Shown: one piece after another, positions 16,922-25,018 of the stretch
Layout: the number at the start of each line of letters is the position of its first letter
Numbering within the stretch: the first letter of the stretch is position 1
Assembly: GCA_002337925.1 (NCBI GenBank)
Contig: DDHB01000022.1
Span: 67,054 to 104,100, forward strand
From: Sporomusaceae bacterium UBA1887
GTDB taxonomy: Bacteria; Bacillota; Negativicutes; Sporomusales; DSM-15969
Direction of reading: 5' to 3'
Length of the DNA stretch: 37,047 bases
Notes under the pieces: generated by a model
The model's database searches: none
What the model was told of the DNA's origin: nothing
Seen by the model: only the letters and a program-made list of their open reading frames with translations
Translations under genes and position numbers: made by a program

Positions 16922-17665
16922 GTGAAAGATTATAGCAGCGAAGTTAAGCTGTTGATGGCCTCAGAAGCGGGGTTAGTAGTTGAGTTCGAGTCGGTAATTT
17001 CACCGGAAATTAATGGACTTGTTCAGCAGCTAATGAAGCGGCTTATGCATAAGCCGCTAGCGGGAATTATCGAGGTTGTTCCGACTTATAAGTCCGTAAC
17101 AGTTTATTTTGATCCTTTACAAACGACTCGGCAGCAGGTAATTCAATTCATTAAGCAGCTGTTAGCCCAGATTAAACCTGTAGATACAACTCCCCTGGCA
17201 GCGCGGATCGTTCATATTCCTGTCTGTTATGGCGGTGTTTTCGGACCAGATCTGGAATTCGTGGCCCGCTATACGGGCTTGTCAACGCAGGAGGTTATGA
17301 GTATTCATACCGCAAAGCCTTACTTGGTATATATGCTTGGCTTTACTCCCGGCTTTCCCTACCTGGGCGGAATGTCGGAGCAGATTGCAGTGCCGCGCCA
17401 GGAAAAACCACGTACGAGGGTACCTGCCGGTTCAGTTGGTATCGGCGGCAATCAAACCGGCGTCTACCCAATTGAAAGCCCGGGCGAATGGTGGCTAATC
17501 GGCCGTACCCCAATCAAGACCTTCCAACCGTCAAGCAATGACCCTTTCCTGGTCTCAGCGGGAGACTATTTTCACTTCTTCTCGATATCGATAGAAGAGT
17601 ATTTTGCGATCAGGCACGAAGTCGAGACCGGTATGTACGTACCGGAAATAAGCTATATGAGATAG
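16922..17665 (+). CDS. pxpB: PxpB/KipI-family subunit, first copy (AHS1 domain)
   Basis: 247 residues from GTG 16922, 12 nt after AAGGAG; an upstream ATG at 16877 precedes that site and starts inside the terminator. The family core is intact: PVCYGGVFGPD, YLVYMLGFTPGFPYLGGM (about 134-151), VPAGSVGIGGNQTGVYPI and WWLIGRTP. In PxpABC 5-oxoprolinase this subunit pairs with PxpC to open 5-oxoproline with ATP; homologous domains form half of the carboxyltransferase of urea carboxylase, and KipI of Bacillus inhibits KinA. pxpC1 follows after 12 bp. A second pxpB lies downstream, so this copy may have another substrate. Confidence 0.88.
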   Translation: MKDYSSEVKLLMASEAGLVVEFESVISPEINGLVQQLMKRLMHKPLAGIIEVVPTYKSVTVYFDPLQTTRQQVIQFIKQLLAQIKPVDTTPLAARIVHIPVCYGGVFGPDLEFVARYTGLSTQEVMSIHTAKPYLVYMLGFTPGFPYLGGMSEQIAVPRQEKPRTRVPAGSVGIGGNQTGVYPIESPGEWWLIGRTPIKTFQPSSNDPFLVSAGDYFHFFSISIEEYFAIRHEVETGMYVPEISYMR

Positions 17666-17677
17666 AAGGTGATTGCG

Positions 17678-18619
17678 GTGATTACAATAATTCAGCCAGG
17701 TGATTTTACGACAGTTCAGGATGAGGGCCGCTGGGGTTATCAGGCTTATGGTATGCCGATTGCCGGAGCAATGGATCGATACGCTTGCCGGACTGCCAAT
17801 TTGCTAGCAGGAAATTCATTGCAGGCTGCCGTACTGGAAATGACTGCAGCGGGAGCAGCTTTTAAGTTTGATCAAGAGCAGTATGTTGCAGTCTGCGGGG
17901 CAGAAATGCAAGGAAAGGTAAATGGCCAGCCAGTTGCAAACTGGTCGTCTTTCCTTGTACCCAAAAGGGGAGAACTCCGTTTTGAAGCTGCTGAAAAAGG
18001 CTACCGGGCCTATTTGGCTGTTCACGGCGGCTTTGCAGTGCCTGTTGTTTTAGGCAGCCGTTCAACTTGCACGCGGGCAAAAGTGGGTGGTTTTGAGGGA
18101 AGAACCCTGCGGCAGGGTGATGTACTGTATGTTGGAGAAGACAGCGCTTTTTCAGTGTCTGCAACCGAGCTGGGAAGTGAATATATTCCTGACTACACCA
18201 GAGAAATTAAGCTGCGCGTTTTGCTTGGTCCTCAGGATACGATGTTCAGCCGGGAAACGATAGAAAAATTCTTGAAGAGTACTTATGCGGTTACCAATCA
18301 AATAGACAGAATCGGTTATTGGCTAAAAGGTCCAAAAGTTGTGCATCTTGATAAGGCAGATATCGTATCTGATGCCATGTGGCCGGGGGCTATTCAGATA
18401 CCATCAAACGGCATGCCTTTTATTATGATGGCTGATCATCAGACTACAGGCGGATTTGCTAAAATCGGATCTGTTATCGGTGCAGATCTGTCTAAACTTG
18501 CTCAGGCAAGACCGGGAGATACCATTCACTTTTGCCTGATCGGAGAAGCTGAGGCAGTTCAGGCATTGCGGGAAGAGCAGCAGTGTTATGCTGCAATCAG
18601 AAAAACTGTAACACTGTAA
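17678..18619 (+). CDS. pxpC: PxpC/KipA-family subunit, first and divergent copy (AHS2 domain)
   Basis: 313 residues from GTG 17678, which is 6 nt after AAGGTGA; the in-frame GTG at 17669 is part of that site. N-terminal ITIIQPGDFTTVQDEGRWG is the KipA/AHS2 signature. The C-terminal conserved block differs from copy 2: DAMWPGAIQIPSNGMPF and ADHQTTGGFAKIG (His254, Phe260, Ala261) where copy 2 has ADRQTAGGYPKIG. This suggests a changed substrate or reaction. It forms a heteromer with the PxpB encoded just before it. A weak terminator follows, and pxpA starts 189 bp later. Confidence 0.87.
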   Translation: MITIIQPGDFTTVQDEGRWGYQAYGMPIAGAMDRYACRTANLLAGNSLQAAVLEMTAAGAAFKFDQEQYVAVCGAEMQGKVNGQPVANWSSFLVPKRGELRFEAAEKGYRAYLAVHGGFAVPVVLGSRSTCTRAKVGGFEGRTLRQGDVLYVGEDSAFSVSATELGSEYIPDYTREIKLRVLLGPQDTMFSRETIEKFLKSTYAVTNQIDRIGYWLKGPKVVHLDKADIVSDAMWPGAIQIPSNGMPFIMMADHQTTGGFAKIGSVIGADLSKLAQARPGDTIHFCLIGEAEAVQALREEQQCYAAIRKTVTL

Positions 18620-18622
18620 ACG

Positions 18623-18660
18623 GGCCGCTTCAATAAAATTGAAGTGGCCTATTTAATTTT
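18623..18660 (+). terminator. Terminator after pxpC1
   Basis: 12-bp stem GGCCGCTTCAAT / ATTGAAGTGGCC (one G-T pair) with AAA loop, starting 3 nt after the stop, followed by an interrupted T-rich tail. TTGACA at 18674-18679 just beyond could be a -35 box for pxpA, but no good -10 is spaced from it. Confidence 0.65.
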
Positions 18661-18708
18661 TCAAATTTACATTTTGACAAGGTTAATGATATGATGAGTG
18701 GCAAGCAG

Positions 18709-18780
18709 ATTAAAGTTAATAAGTAAGTGAAGCAAAGGCGCTTCGGACAAAGATCTATCTTTGTTTGGAGTGTCTTTTTT
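18709..18780 (+). promoter_or_regulatory. Attenuator-like leader of pxpA, resembling an ANTAR target
   Basis: Two small hairpins with six-nt loops, ATT-AAAGTT-AAT (18709-18720) and GAAGC-AAAGGC-GCTTC (18729-18744), are separated by 8 nt. Both loops have A at position 1 and G at position 4. The second overlaps the left arm of an 18-bp G-U-rich terminator stem (18737-18754 with 18757-18774) that runs into TTTTTTT, 28 nt before the pxpA start. This matches the published layout of ANTAR-protein antitermination sites; the first stem is weak (three A-T pairs). Confidence 0.5.
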
Positions 18781-18808
18781 GTTGTAAATCAGGTAGGGAG
18801 GTAGTTGA

Positions 18809-19573
18809 ATGTACGGGGTTGATTTAAATTGTGACTTAGGAGAAAGCTTTGGCGCCTACACAATGGGATTAGATGAAGAAATTCTGCCATTCGTCACATC
18901 TGCCAATATTGCATGTGGATTTCATGGCGGTGATCCGGGAGTAATGCGCAAGACAGTGTTGCTAGCTCTTCAAAATGAAGTTGCTATTGGAGCTCATCCT
19001 GGCTTGCCTGATTTGATTGGTTTTGGCAGGCGCAATATGGAGATAACTTCGCAGGAAGCATATGACATGGTTGTTTACCAGATTGGTGCACTCGAGGGTT
19101 TCGTGAAAGCGGCAGGCGGAAAAATGCAGCATGTTAAACCTCATGGTGCGCTGTACAATATGGCGGCAAAAAAACAAGAGCTTGCCGAGGCTATTGCTGA
19201 AGCGGTATACAAGGTAAATCCGGAATTGATATTATTTGGTCTTTCCGGCAGTGAATTAGTACTGGCAGGAGAGCGGATTGGCCTAAGAACAGCACATGAA
19301 GTGTTTGCCGACCGGACTTATCAGGCTGACGGGGCCCTGACTCCGCGAAAACAGCCTGATGCTTTAATCACCAACCAGGAACAAGCTGTTGCCCAGGTGG
19401 TTCGCATGGTCAAGGAAGGTACAGTACTCTCACAGCAGGGAGCGCAGGTTGCTATCAAAGCAGATACGGTATGCCTGCATGGTGATGGAGCACATGCCCT
19501 GGTGTTTGCCCGTCATATTCGCCGTATTTTGGCGCAGGAAAACATTGCGGTTCGGTCAGTGTCACACGGTTAG
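18809..19573 (+). CDS. pxpA: 5-oxoprolinase subunit A (LamB/YcsF family)
   Basis: 254 residues behind GGGAGGTAG. Nearly every family block is present: VDLNCDLGESFGAYTMG, SANIACGFHGGDPGVM, IGAHPGLPDLIGFGRR, VKPHGALYN, FADRTYQADGALTPR and CLHGDGAHAL. PxpA works with PxpB and PxpC to hydrolyse 5-oxoproline (pyroglutamate) to glutamate with ATP. It sits between two pxpB-pxpC pairs and can in principle serve either. Its transcription appears to pass an attenuator-like leader. Family assignment is secure; the substrate here is inferred. Confidence 0.93.
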   Translation: MYGVDLNCDLGESFGAYTMGLDEEILPFVTSANIACGFHGGDPGVMRKTVLLALQNEVAIGAHPGLPDLIGFGRRNMEITSQEAYDMVVYQIGALEGFVKAAGGKMQHVKPHGALYNMAAKKQELAEAIAEAVYKVNPELILFGLSGSELVLAGERIGLRTAHEVFADRTYQADGALTPRKQPDALITNQEQAVAQVVRMVKEGTVLSQQGAQVAIKADTVCLHGDGAHALVFARHIRRILAQENIAVRSVSHG

Positions 19574-19620
19574 AAAACTTGCTCAACCAGCAGTAAATGG
19601 GACAGATAGAGGTGATCAAA

Positions 19621-20352
19621 TTGAACGAAGTGGATCTGGTTCCTTTTGGTGAGACATCAATTTTAGTAGAATTTGGCCGGGGAATTAACCCGGAGACACA
19701 TAAAAAGGTAAAAACGCTGACTAATTATCTTGAGCGACAGCCTTTTGCGGGGATGCTTGAGTATGTTTCTGCTTTTTCGAGTGTTACCGTTTCTTATGAT
19801 CCAATGAAAGTAAGAAGCTTACAACGTGAGCAAGGCAGGACTGCAACTACCGCCTATGAAGCGGTAACCAGCTTACTGACGGAGATTATTGCCAAAATGG
19901 AGCAAGGGAAGGAAGAACGACCGCGTGAGGTGCGAATCCCGGTATGCTACGGAGGAGAGTTTGGACCTGATCTGGCATTTGTAGCCGAACATAACGGGTG
20001 CACTCCGGAAGAGGTTATTGCTATTCATTCGGGAGGCCAATATCTCGTATATATGCTTGGCTTTGCACCAGGATTTCCGTATCTGGGGGGGATGTCCGAC
20101 AAGATTGCTGCTCCCAGGAGGCAATCTCCCCGAATGGAAATTCCTGCAGGATCAGTTGGCATTGCGGGCTTGCAGACCGGTGTATATCCCATTGCTACGC
20201 CCGGAGGCTGGCAGCTAATCGGACGAACGCCGCTTGATTTGTTTTGTCCTAATGAACAGCCGCCTACTCTTTTGCAAGCAGGCGATCTGATTACCTTCTA
20301 TCCGATTTCTCCCGGGCAGTATGCGCAGCATAAGGAGGATGGAGGTAAATGA
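19621..20352 (+). CDS. pxpB: PxpB/KipI-family subunit, second copy (AHS1 domain)
   Basis: 243 residues from TTG 19621, 7 nt after AGAGGTGA; the ATG at 19597 lies before that site and has none of its own. Core motifs: PVCYGGEFGPD, YLVYMLGFAPGFPYLGG (about 141-157), IPAGSVGIAGLQTGVYPI and WQLIGRTP. The segment around residues 68-105 is longer than in copy 1. Its stop overlaps the start of pxpC2 (ATGA), so the pair is translationally coupled. Clustering with pxpA and the biotin carrier gene makes this the better candidate either for the true oxoprolinase or for a urea-carboxylase-like carboxyltransferase half. Confidence 0.9.
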   Translation: MNEVDLVPFGETSILVEFGRGINPETHKKVKTLTNYLERQPFAGMLEYVSAFSSVTVSYDPMKVRSLQREQGRTATTAYEAVTSLLTEIIAKMEQGKEERPREVRIPVCYGGEFGPDLAFVAEHNGCTPEEVIAIHSGGQYLVYMLGFAPGFPYLGGMSDKIAAPRRQSPRMEIPAGSVGIAGLQTGVYPIATPGGWQLIGRTPLDLFCPNEQPPTLLQAGDLITFYPISPGQYAQHKEDGGK

Positions 20353-21359
20353 CAATAAAAGTAATTCGTCCTGGATTGCTTACCAGTATTCAGGATTTGG
20401 GAAGATATGGCTATCAGAAATACGGGGTTATTGTCAGCGGTGGTATGGATGCTTATTCTTTGCGGCTGGCGAACCTGCTTGTGGGGAATGCCGAGAATGA
20501 AGCCGTACTGGAAATTAGCTTATCAGGGCCGGCCTTGCAGGTGGAAAAAGGGACTCTTTTTAGCATAACCGGAGGTGATTTATCACCCACCATCAATGGC
20601 GAGCCTGTACCCATGGGAAAGCCGGTTTACTTACGCGAGTCAGGTGTACTGCAATTTGGAGCATGTAAGTCAGGCTGCCGCTGTTACTTCTCCGTTGCTG
20701 GCGGTTTTGCAGTTGCTGCTGTTATGGGGAGTAAAAGCACCTATTTGCGGGCTGGCATAGGCGGATACCAAGGAAGGGCCTTGCAAGCTGGAGATGAGCT
20801 TACTGTGGATGCACCGGGCAAGAAGTCCACACAATTTATTGATAATCTGACGCAAAAAAAGTCTACATCCTCAAGCGTCTTTCATACAACAGACTGGTAT
20901 GTTGGCAGAGAACATATTCCTGCGGCTGGTGATTCGGTCAGAATCCGGATTATGCTTGGCAGCCAGTATGAGCAATTCAATGAGACCAGTAAGGCAAGAC
21001 TGTTCCAGGATGCCTTTCAGGTAACGGCGCAGGCCGATCGAATGGGATACCGTCTGGCTGGCTCGGCTTTACAGCTGACAGAGCCGTTGGAAATGATTTC
21101 AGAAGCGGTAGCTTTAGGAACCATCCAGGTACCGCCAGATGGAAATCCGATTATTTTATTGGCCGACAGGCAAACAGCAGGCGGCTATCCCAAGATTGGG
21201 CAGGTTGCTGCTGTTGATGTTGCAAAAGTAGCTCAAATCAAGCCTGGCAGGAAAATCTGTTTCTCTAAAGTTTCGATAAAGGAAGCGGAAGAGCTTTATC
21301 TGGCAAGAGAAGAGCATATTTGCAAATTGAGCAAGGCAATTCAATTAAAGATGCAATAG
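20349..21359 (+). CDS. pxpC: PxpC/KipA-family subunit, second copy (AHS2 domain)
   Basis: 336 residues; ATG 20349 follows GGAGGTAA and overlaps the pxpB2 stop. N-terminus IKVIRPGLLTSIQDLGRYGY and C-terminal block ISEAVALGTIQVPPDGNP, LLADRQTAGGYPKIGQV (about 250-286) are textbook KipA/PxpC. Compared with copy 1 it has an extra Lys/Ser/Thr-rich stretch near residues 157-185. Databases often name the family biotin-dependent carboxyltransferase because of its homology to urea carboxylase; the biotin carrier gene follows only 17 bp downstream. Confidence 0.9.
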   Translation: MTIKVIRPGLLTSIQDLGRYGYQKYGVIVSGGMDAYSLRLANLLVGNAENEAVLEISLSGPALQVEKGTLFSITGGDLSPTINGEPVPMGKPVYLRESGVLQFGACKSGCRCYFSVAGGFAVAAVMGSKSTYLRAGIGGYQGRALQAGDELTVDAPGKKSTQFIDNLTQKKSTSSSVFHTTDWYVGREHIPAAGDSVRIRIMLGSQYEQFNETSKARLFQDAFQVTAQADRMGYRLAGSALQLTEPLEMISEAVALGTIQVPPDGNPIILLADRQTAGGYPKIGQVAAVDVAKVAQIKPGRKICFSKVSIKEAEELYLAREEHICKLSKAIQLKMQ

Positions 21360-21376
21360 TAAAGTGAGGAATATGG

Positions 21377-21820
21377 ATGTTTACGATTACTGAAATAAAA
21401 GAAATCATCAAAATGGTAACTGAATCACCAGTGCAGCATTTTGCATTGGAACAAGGAAATACGAAGATCGTCATTGATCGGGTCTCAGCAAACCAGTCTA
21501 GCCCCATTGCAGTACCGGCTGCTGCTGAGCAGATAACTCTAAAACCTAATCAAGAACAGAAGGCAGAACACCCGGCAGAGTTTCAGCCTATTCTATCTAC
21601 ATCAGTGGGGACATTTTATGCTGCTTCTGAGCCCGGTGCCGATCCTTTTGTAAAGCCAGGCCAAAAGGTAATGGCAAATACAGTGGTTTGCGTTCTCGAA
21701 GCAATGAAATTATTCAATGAAATAGAAGCAGGCATCACTGGCGAGATTGTTGAGGTTTTATGCAAGGATGGAGAATTTGTGGAATATGGTCAGCCCCTAT
21801 TTTTAGTTAAACCGGAATGA
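21377..21820 (+). CDS. accB: Biotin carboxyl carrier protein
   Basis: 147 residues. N-terminal part TITEIKEIIKMVTESPVQHF resembles AccB; a Gln/Pro/Ala linker (about 38-70) leads to a biotinyl domain with the biotin-accepting Lys111 in LEAMKLFNEIEAGITGEIVE. Length and layout match the acetyl-CoA carboxylase carrier. However accA/accD are absent, and the gene is wedged between pxpC2 and transporter-like genes, with the matching biotin carboxylase two genes further on. Its partner carboxyltransferase may therefore be a PxpB/PxpC pair. ATG 21377 follows AGTGAGGAATATGG. Confidence 0.92.
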   Translation: MFTITEIKEIIKMVTESPVQHFALEQGNTKIVIDRVSANQSSPIAVPAAAEQITLKPNQEQKAEHPAEFQPILSTSVGTFYAASEPGADPFVKPGQKVMANTVVCVLEAMKLFNEIEAGITGEIVEVLCKDGEFVEYGQPLFLVKPE

Positions 21821-21825
21821 CCTGA

Positions 21826-21899
21826 TTTAATCAGCAAATTCCTTTATGAAATGAGCTTTGGTTGAAGGAGGTGTACTGCCAGAGCATTCCCTGATTAAA
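21826..21899 (+). repeat. Inverted repeat in the accB-DUF969 gap
   Basis: TTTAATCAG (21826-21834) recurs inverted as CTGATTAAA (21891-21899) across 56 nt. Within it, GAAGGAGGTGT near 21864-21874 looks like a ribosome site with no usable reading frame behind it, perhaps a relic. The true DUF969 site is AAAGGAG nearer the ATG. Confidence 0.4.
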
Positions 21900-21924
21900 T
21901 TTACGTGTAAAGGAGTAAAGGATT

Positions 21925-22647
21925 ATGTTGACACTTTTAGGTATTGCTGTGGTTATTGCCGGTTTCGCATTGCGGTTTAATCCGCTGCTTGTGGTTGTTG
22001 TTGCAGGTATTGTAACTGGCCTGGCAGGAAATCTGCCTGTCGAGAAAATCTTAACTATTTTTGGGGAAGCTTTTGTTAAAAACCGCTATCTCTCATTATT
22101 TATTCTTACGCTTCCTGTAATTGGCCTATTGGAACGCAATGGCTTAAAAGAGCAAGCCCAGGCCTTAATTCGTAAGGTTAGTGCTGCTACTACCGGGCGT
22201 ATCCTGATTCTTTACCTGTTTATTCGTGAATTGGCGGCAGCCTTGGGGCTTACGGCTCTGGGAGGCCATGCACAAATGGTGCGTCCGCTTATTTCGCCCA
22301 TGGCAGAAGCTGCTGCCGAAAACAAACATGGTAATCTGCCGGATAGTACCCGCAATAAGATTAAAGCGTTTTCCGCATCTGCCGATAATGTAGGTGTATT
22401 TTTCGGAGAAGATATATTTATCGCCTTTGGTGCTATTCTGCTGATGAAGAGTTTCTTTGAGCAAAACGGAATCATCCTGGAGCCGTTGCATATTGCAATG
22501 TGGGGTATTCCTACCGCTATTGCGGCCTTTATTATCCATGGTACCCGGCTGTATTTACTGGACAGGACAATTGAACAGGAAGTGCAGGCGGGTACATTGG
22601 GAAATGAACAAGTAAAGGAGCTGAAAAAACATGATTATCAGTCTTGA
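21925..22647 (+). CDS. DUF969 membrane protein (transporter subunit)
   Basis: 240 residues, about six hydrophobic segments: LTLLGIAVVIAGFALRFNPL at the N-terminus and ILYLFIRELAAALGLTALGG in the middle, with FSASADNVGVFFGEDIF conserved. This matches DUF969, which almost always occurs with DUF979 beside pxpABC genes. The pair is thought to form a membrane transporter, probably for 5-oxoproline or a related compound; that is from context, not from a transport motif I can see. The next gene overlaps by 17 nt, so the two are co-translated. Confidence 0.88.
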   Translation: MLTLLGIAVVIAGFALRFNPLLVVVVAGIVTGLAGNLPVEKILTIFGEAFVKNRYLSLFILTLPVIGLLERNGLKEQAQALIRKVSAATTGRILILYLFIRELAAALGLTALGGHAQMVRPLISPMAEAAAENKHGNLPDSTRNKIKAFSASADNVGVFFGEDIFIAFGAILLMKSFFEQNGIILEPLHIAMWGIPTAIAAFIIHGTRLYLLDRTIEQEVQAGTLGNEQVKELKKHDYQS

Positions 22648-23584
22648 TTATATATATTATGTAGCAGGTTTGTTTGTAGCTATTATTGCTCTGCTTGCTT
22701 TCAATGATAAAGGTAATTCCAAGAGAATATTGACAGGTACCTTTTGGGGGCTCTATGCAATTTCTTTTTTATTCGGCAATAGCATTAAACCTATGTATGT
22801 AGGAATTATGATTATCCTTATGGCAGTTATCGCTGGTATTGGTGGTGTACGCATGGGGAAACATGATGAAGCCACAACGGAAAAGAGGATGGGGCAATCG
22901 AAAAAACTTGGAAACTGGCTGTTTATGCCTGCTTTGCTTATCCCGGTTATTACCATTATCGGTACCGTTGGCTTAAAAGATGTGAAGATTGGTGCTTTAC
23001 AATTATTAGATAAAGCTAACGTAACGCTTGTAAGCTTAGGCGTAGCGTGCGTTATTGCCCTGCTGGCAGCCATGGTATTGACAAAAGAAGGCGGCCTACG
23101 GCCAATTAAAGAATCACGGCGTTTAATGGATGCTATCGGTTGGGCCGCCGTATTGCCGCAAATGCTGGCAACTTTAGGAGCATTGTTTGCCGCTGCAGGT
23201 GTAGGTCAGGTTGTTTCTCAACTCGTAAGCTCAGCAATTCCAGTAGATAACCGCTTTATGGTTGTTTTTGCCTACACAGTAGGGATGGCGCTGTTTACAA
23301 TGGTTATGGGTAATGCCTTTGCCGCTTTCCCTGTTATGACCGCAGGTGTCGGGCTGCCGCTGATTATTAATCTGCATGGTGGAGATGCAGCTGTTTTAGC
23401 AGCAATCGGCATGTTTTCCGGTTATTGCGGAACCTTGATGACGCCTATGGCCGCTAACTTTAATATTGTTCCGGCAGCATTACTCGACTTGCCTGATAAG
23501 AATGGTGTTATAAAGGCCCAGGTTCCAACAGCACTGCTCTTATTGACCGTGAATGTATTTTTAATGTACTTCCTGGTATTTTAA
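22631..23584 (+). CDS. DUF979 membrane protein (transporter subunit)
   Basis: 317 residues with about nine hydrophobic segments (YYVAGLFVAIIALLAFNDKG, LLAAMVLTKEGGLRPI, AMLFTMVMGNAFAAF-like region, FSGYCGTLMTPMAANFNIVP). It matches DUF979 and overlaps DUF969 by 17 nt; AAGGAG precedes the ATG by about 10 nt. Two proteins of this kind in tandem are reminiscent of split permeases such as dicarboxylate or gluconate carriers. They would import or export the substrate of the neighbouring enzymes. A perfect hairpin follows, before the biotin carboxylase gene. Confidence 0.88.
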   Translation: MIISLDYIYYVAGLFVAIIALLAFNDKGNSKRILTGTFWGLYAISFLFGNSIKPMYVGIMIILMAVIAGIGGVRMGKHDEATTEKRMGQSKKLGNWLFMPALLIPVITIIGTVGLKDVKIGALQLLDKANVTLVSLGVACVIALLAAMVLTKEGGLRPIKESRRLMDAIGWAAVLPQMLATLGALFAAAGVGQVVSQLVSSAIPVDNRFMVVFAYTVGMALFTMVMGNAFAAFPVMTAGVGLPLIINLHGGDAAVLAAIGMFSGYCGTLMTPMAANFNIVPAALLDLPDKNGVIKAQVPTALLLLTVNVFLMYFLVF

Positions 23585-23592
23585 GAGATATC

Positions 23593-23622
23593 CACTGACG
23601 GCAAGTTCACTTGCCGTCAGTG
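23593..23622 (+). other. Perfect hairpin between DUF979 and the biotin carboxylase gene
   Basis: 13-bp stem CACTGACGGCAAG / CTTGCCGTCAGTG with TTCA loop, followed by ATTTGTGATT rather than a T-run. It is 23 bp before the accC start, so it is more likely an mRNA processing/stability element or partial terminator than a full stop. Confidence 0.7.
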
Positions 23623-23644
23623 ATTTGTGATTAAGGAGACAATT

Positions 23645-25018
23645 ATGTTTAAGAAGATATTAATTGCTAACCGGGGAGAAATTGCCGTCCGAATTATTCG
23701 AAGCTGCCGCGAAATGGGGATAAAGACTGTGGCGGTTTATTCTGCGGCAGATCGTAATGCTTTGCACGTACAACTTGCCGATGAGGCTTATTGTATTGGT
23801 GACACTTCTGCCAAAAGCAGTTATTTGAATGTTACTAATGTAATCAGTACTGCCATACATTCTCAGGCAGAGGCAATCCATCCCGGCTATGGTTTTCTTG
23901 CCGAAAACGCTGATTTTGCTGAAATCTGTGAGGAGTATGGTATGGCTTTTATTGGCCCGTCACCCCAGGCTATCCGAAAGATGGGTGCTAAAGCCGTGGC
24001 CCGGGAAACAATGAAAACAGCGGGCGTACCTACTGTTCCGGGTACAGAGGGGATTATCGATGATTTGGAGGAAGCTGTTCAGGTTGCCCGTGTGATCGGT
24101 TATCCTGTGATTGCCAAGGCAACGGCCGGTGGCGGCGGGAAAGGCATGCGGGTAGCTAATGATGAAGAGGAATTAAGAAGATCCATTCGTCAGGCGCAGA
24201 AGGAAGCGGAAATGGCTTTTGGAAATGCAGGGGTATATCTGGAAAAATATTTAGAAGAGCCACGGCACATCGAAATTCAAGTCATGGCAGACAAATATGG
24301 TCATATTGTTCATCTGGGAGAAAGGGACTGCTCCATTCAGCGCCGTCATCAAAAGTTGATCGAGGAAGCGCCGTCACCTGCTCTTAATCCGGAACTAAGG
24401 GAGCAGATGGGGAAGGCAGCAGTATTGGCTGCTGCTGCTGTCGATTACTATGGTGCCGGTACAGTAGAATTTTTGCTGGATAAGGATGGACAATTTTATT
24501 TCATGGAAATGAACACTCGCATCCAGGTTGAGCATGGAGTAACAGAAATGATAACGGGAAAAGATCTAATCCGGGAGCAGATCGCTATAGCAGCAGGGGA
24601 ATTTTTGTCTTTTGGTCAGCAGGAGGTCACTGTCAATGGCTGGGCCATTGAATGCCGGATTAATGCTGAGAATATAGAAAGAAACTTCATGCCGGCACCG
24701 GGCCGGGTTGTAAAGTATCTGCCGCCTGGTGGATTTGGTGTCCGTGTCGACAGTGCTGCTTATTCCGGTTATGATATCTCTCCCTTTTATGATTCCATGG
24801 TGGCAAAAGTAATTGTCTGGGGAAAAGACCGTACTGATGCGATTGAGCGGATGAAACGGTCTTTAGATGAGTTTGTCATCGAAGGAATTAAAACAACGAT
24901 TCCCTTTCATCAAAATTTACTGGAGCACGAAGTATTTGTAGATGGTGTTTTTAATACCCGCTTTTTGGAAGAATATAAGGAGGTCCTATGCAGCGACACT
25001 CAGGAGAAGAGATCATAA
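23645..25018 (+). CDS. accC: Biotin carboxylase
   Basis: 457 residues from ATG 23645, behind TAAGGAGAC; an upstream frame from 23627 precedes that site. N-terminal MFKKILIANRGEIAVRIIRS, ATP-grasp glycine loop KATAGGGGKGMRV (about 158-170), and catalytic EMNTRIQVEH with Arg292 and Glu296 are all there. Residue 298 is Gly in VEHGVTEM where biotin carboxylases nearly always have Pro. The protein carboxylates the biotin carrier with ATP and bicarbonate. Length fits stand-alone AccC. With no accA/accD nearby it probably serves this cluster rather than fatty acid synthesis. The chemoreceptor gene starts inside its 3' end. Confidence 0.94.
   Translation: MFKKILIANRGEIAVRIIRSCREMGIKTVAVYSAADRNALHVQLADEAYCIGDTSAKSSYLNVTNVISTAIHSQAEAIHPGYGFLAENADFAEICEEYGMAFIGPSPQAIRKMGAKAVARETMKTAGVPTVPGTEGIIDDLEEAVQVARVIGYPVIAKATAGGGGKGMRVANDEEELRRSIRQAQKEAEMAFGNAGVYLEKYLEEPRHIEIQVMADKYGHIVHLGERDCSIQRRHQKLIEEAPSPALNPELREQMGKAAVLAAAAVDYYGAGTVEFLLDKDGQFYFMEMNTRIQVEHGVTEMITGKDLIREQIAIAAGEFLSFGQQEVTVNGWAIECRINAENIERNFMPAPGRVVKYLPPGGFGVRVDSAAYSGYDISPFYDSMVAKVIVWGKDRTDAIERMKRSLDEFVIEGIKTTIPFHQNLLEHEVFVDGVFNTRFLEEYKEVLCSDTQEKRS

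Noticed and set aside
21864..21890. Strong Shine-Dalgarno-like GGAGGTG in the accB-DUF969 gap
   Set aside because: No start codon at proper distance opens a frame of useful length; the DUF969 start has its own site.
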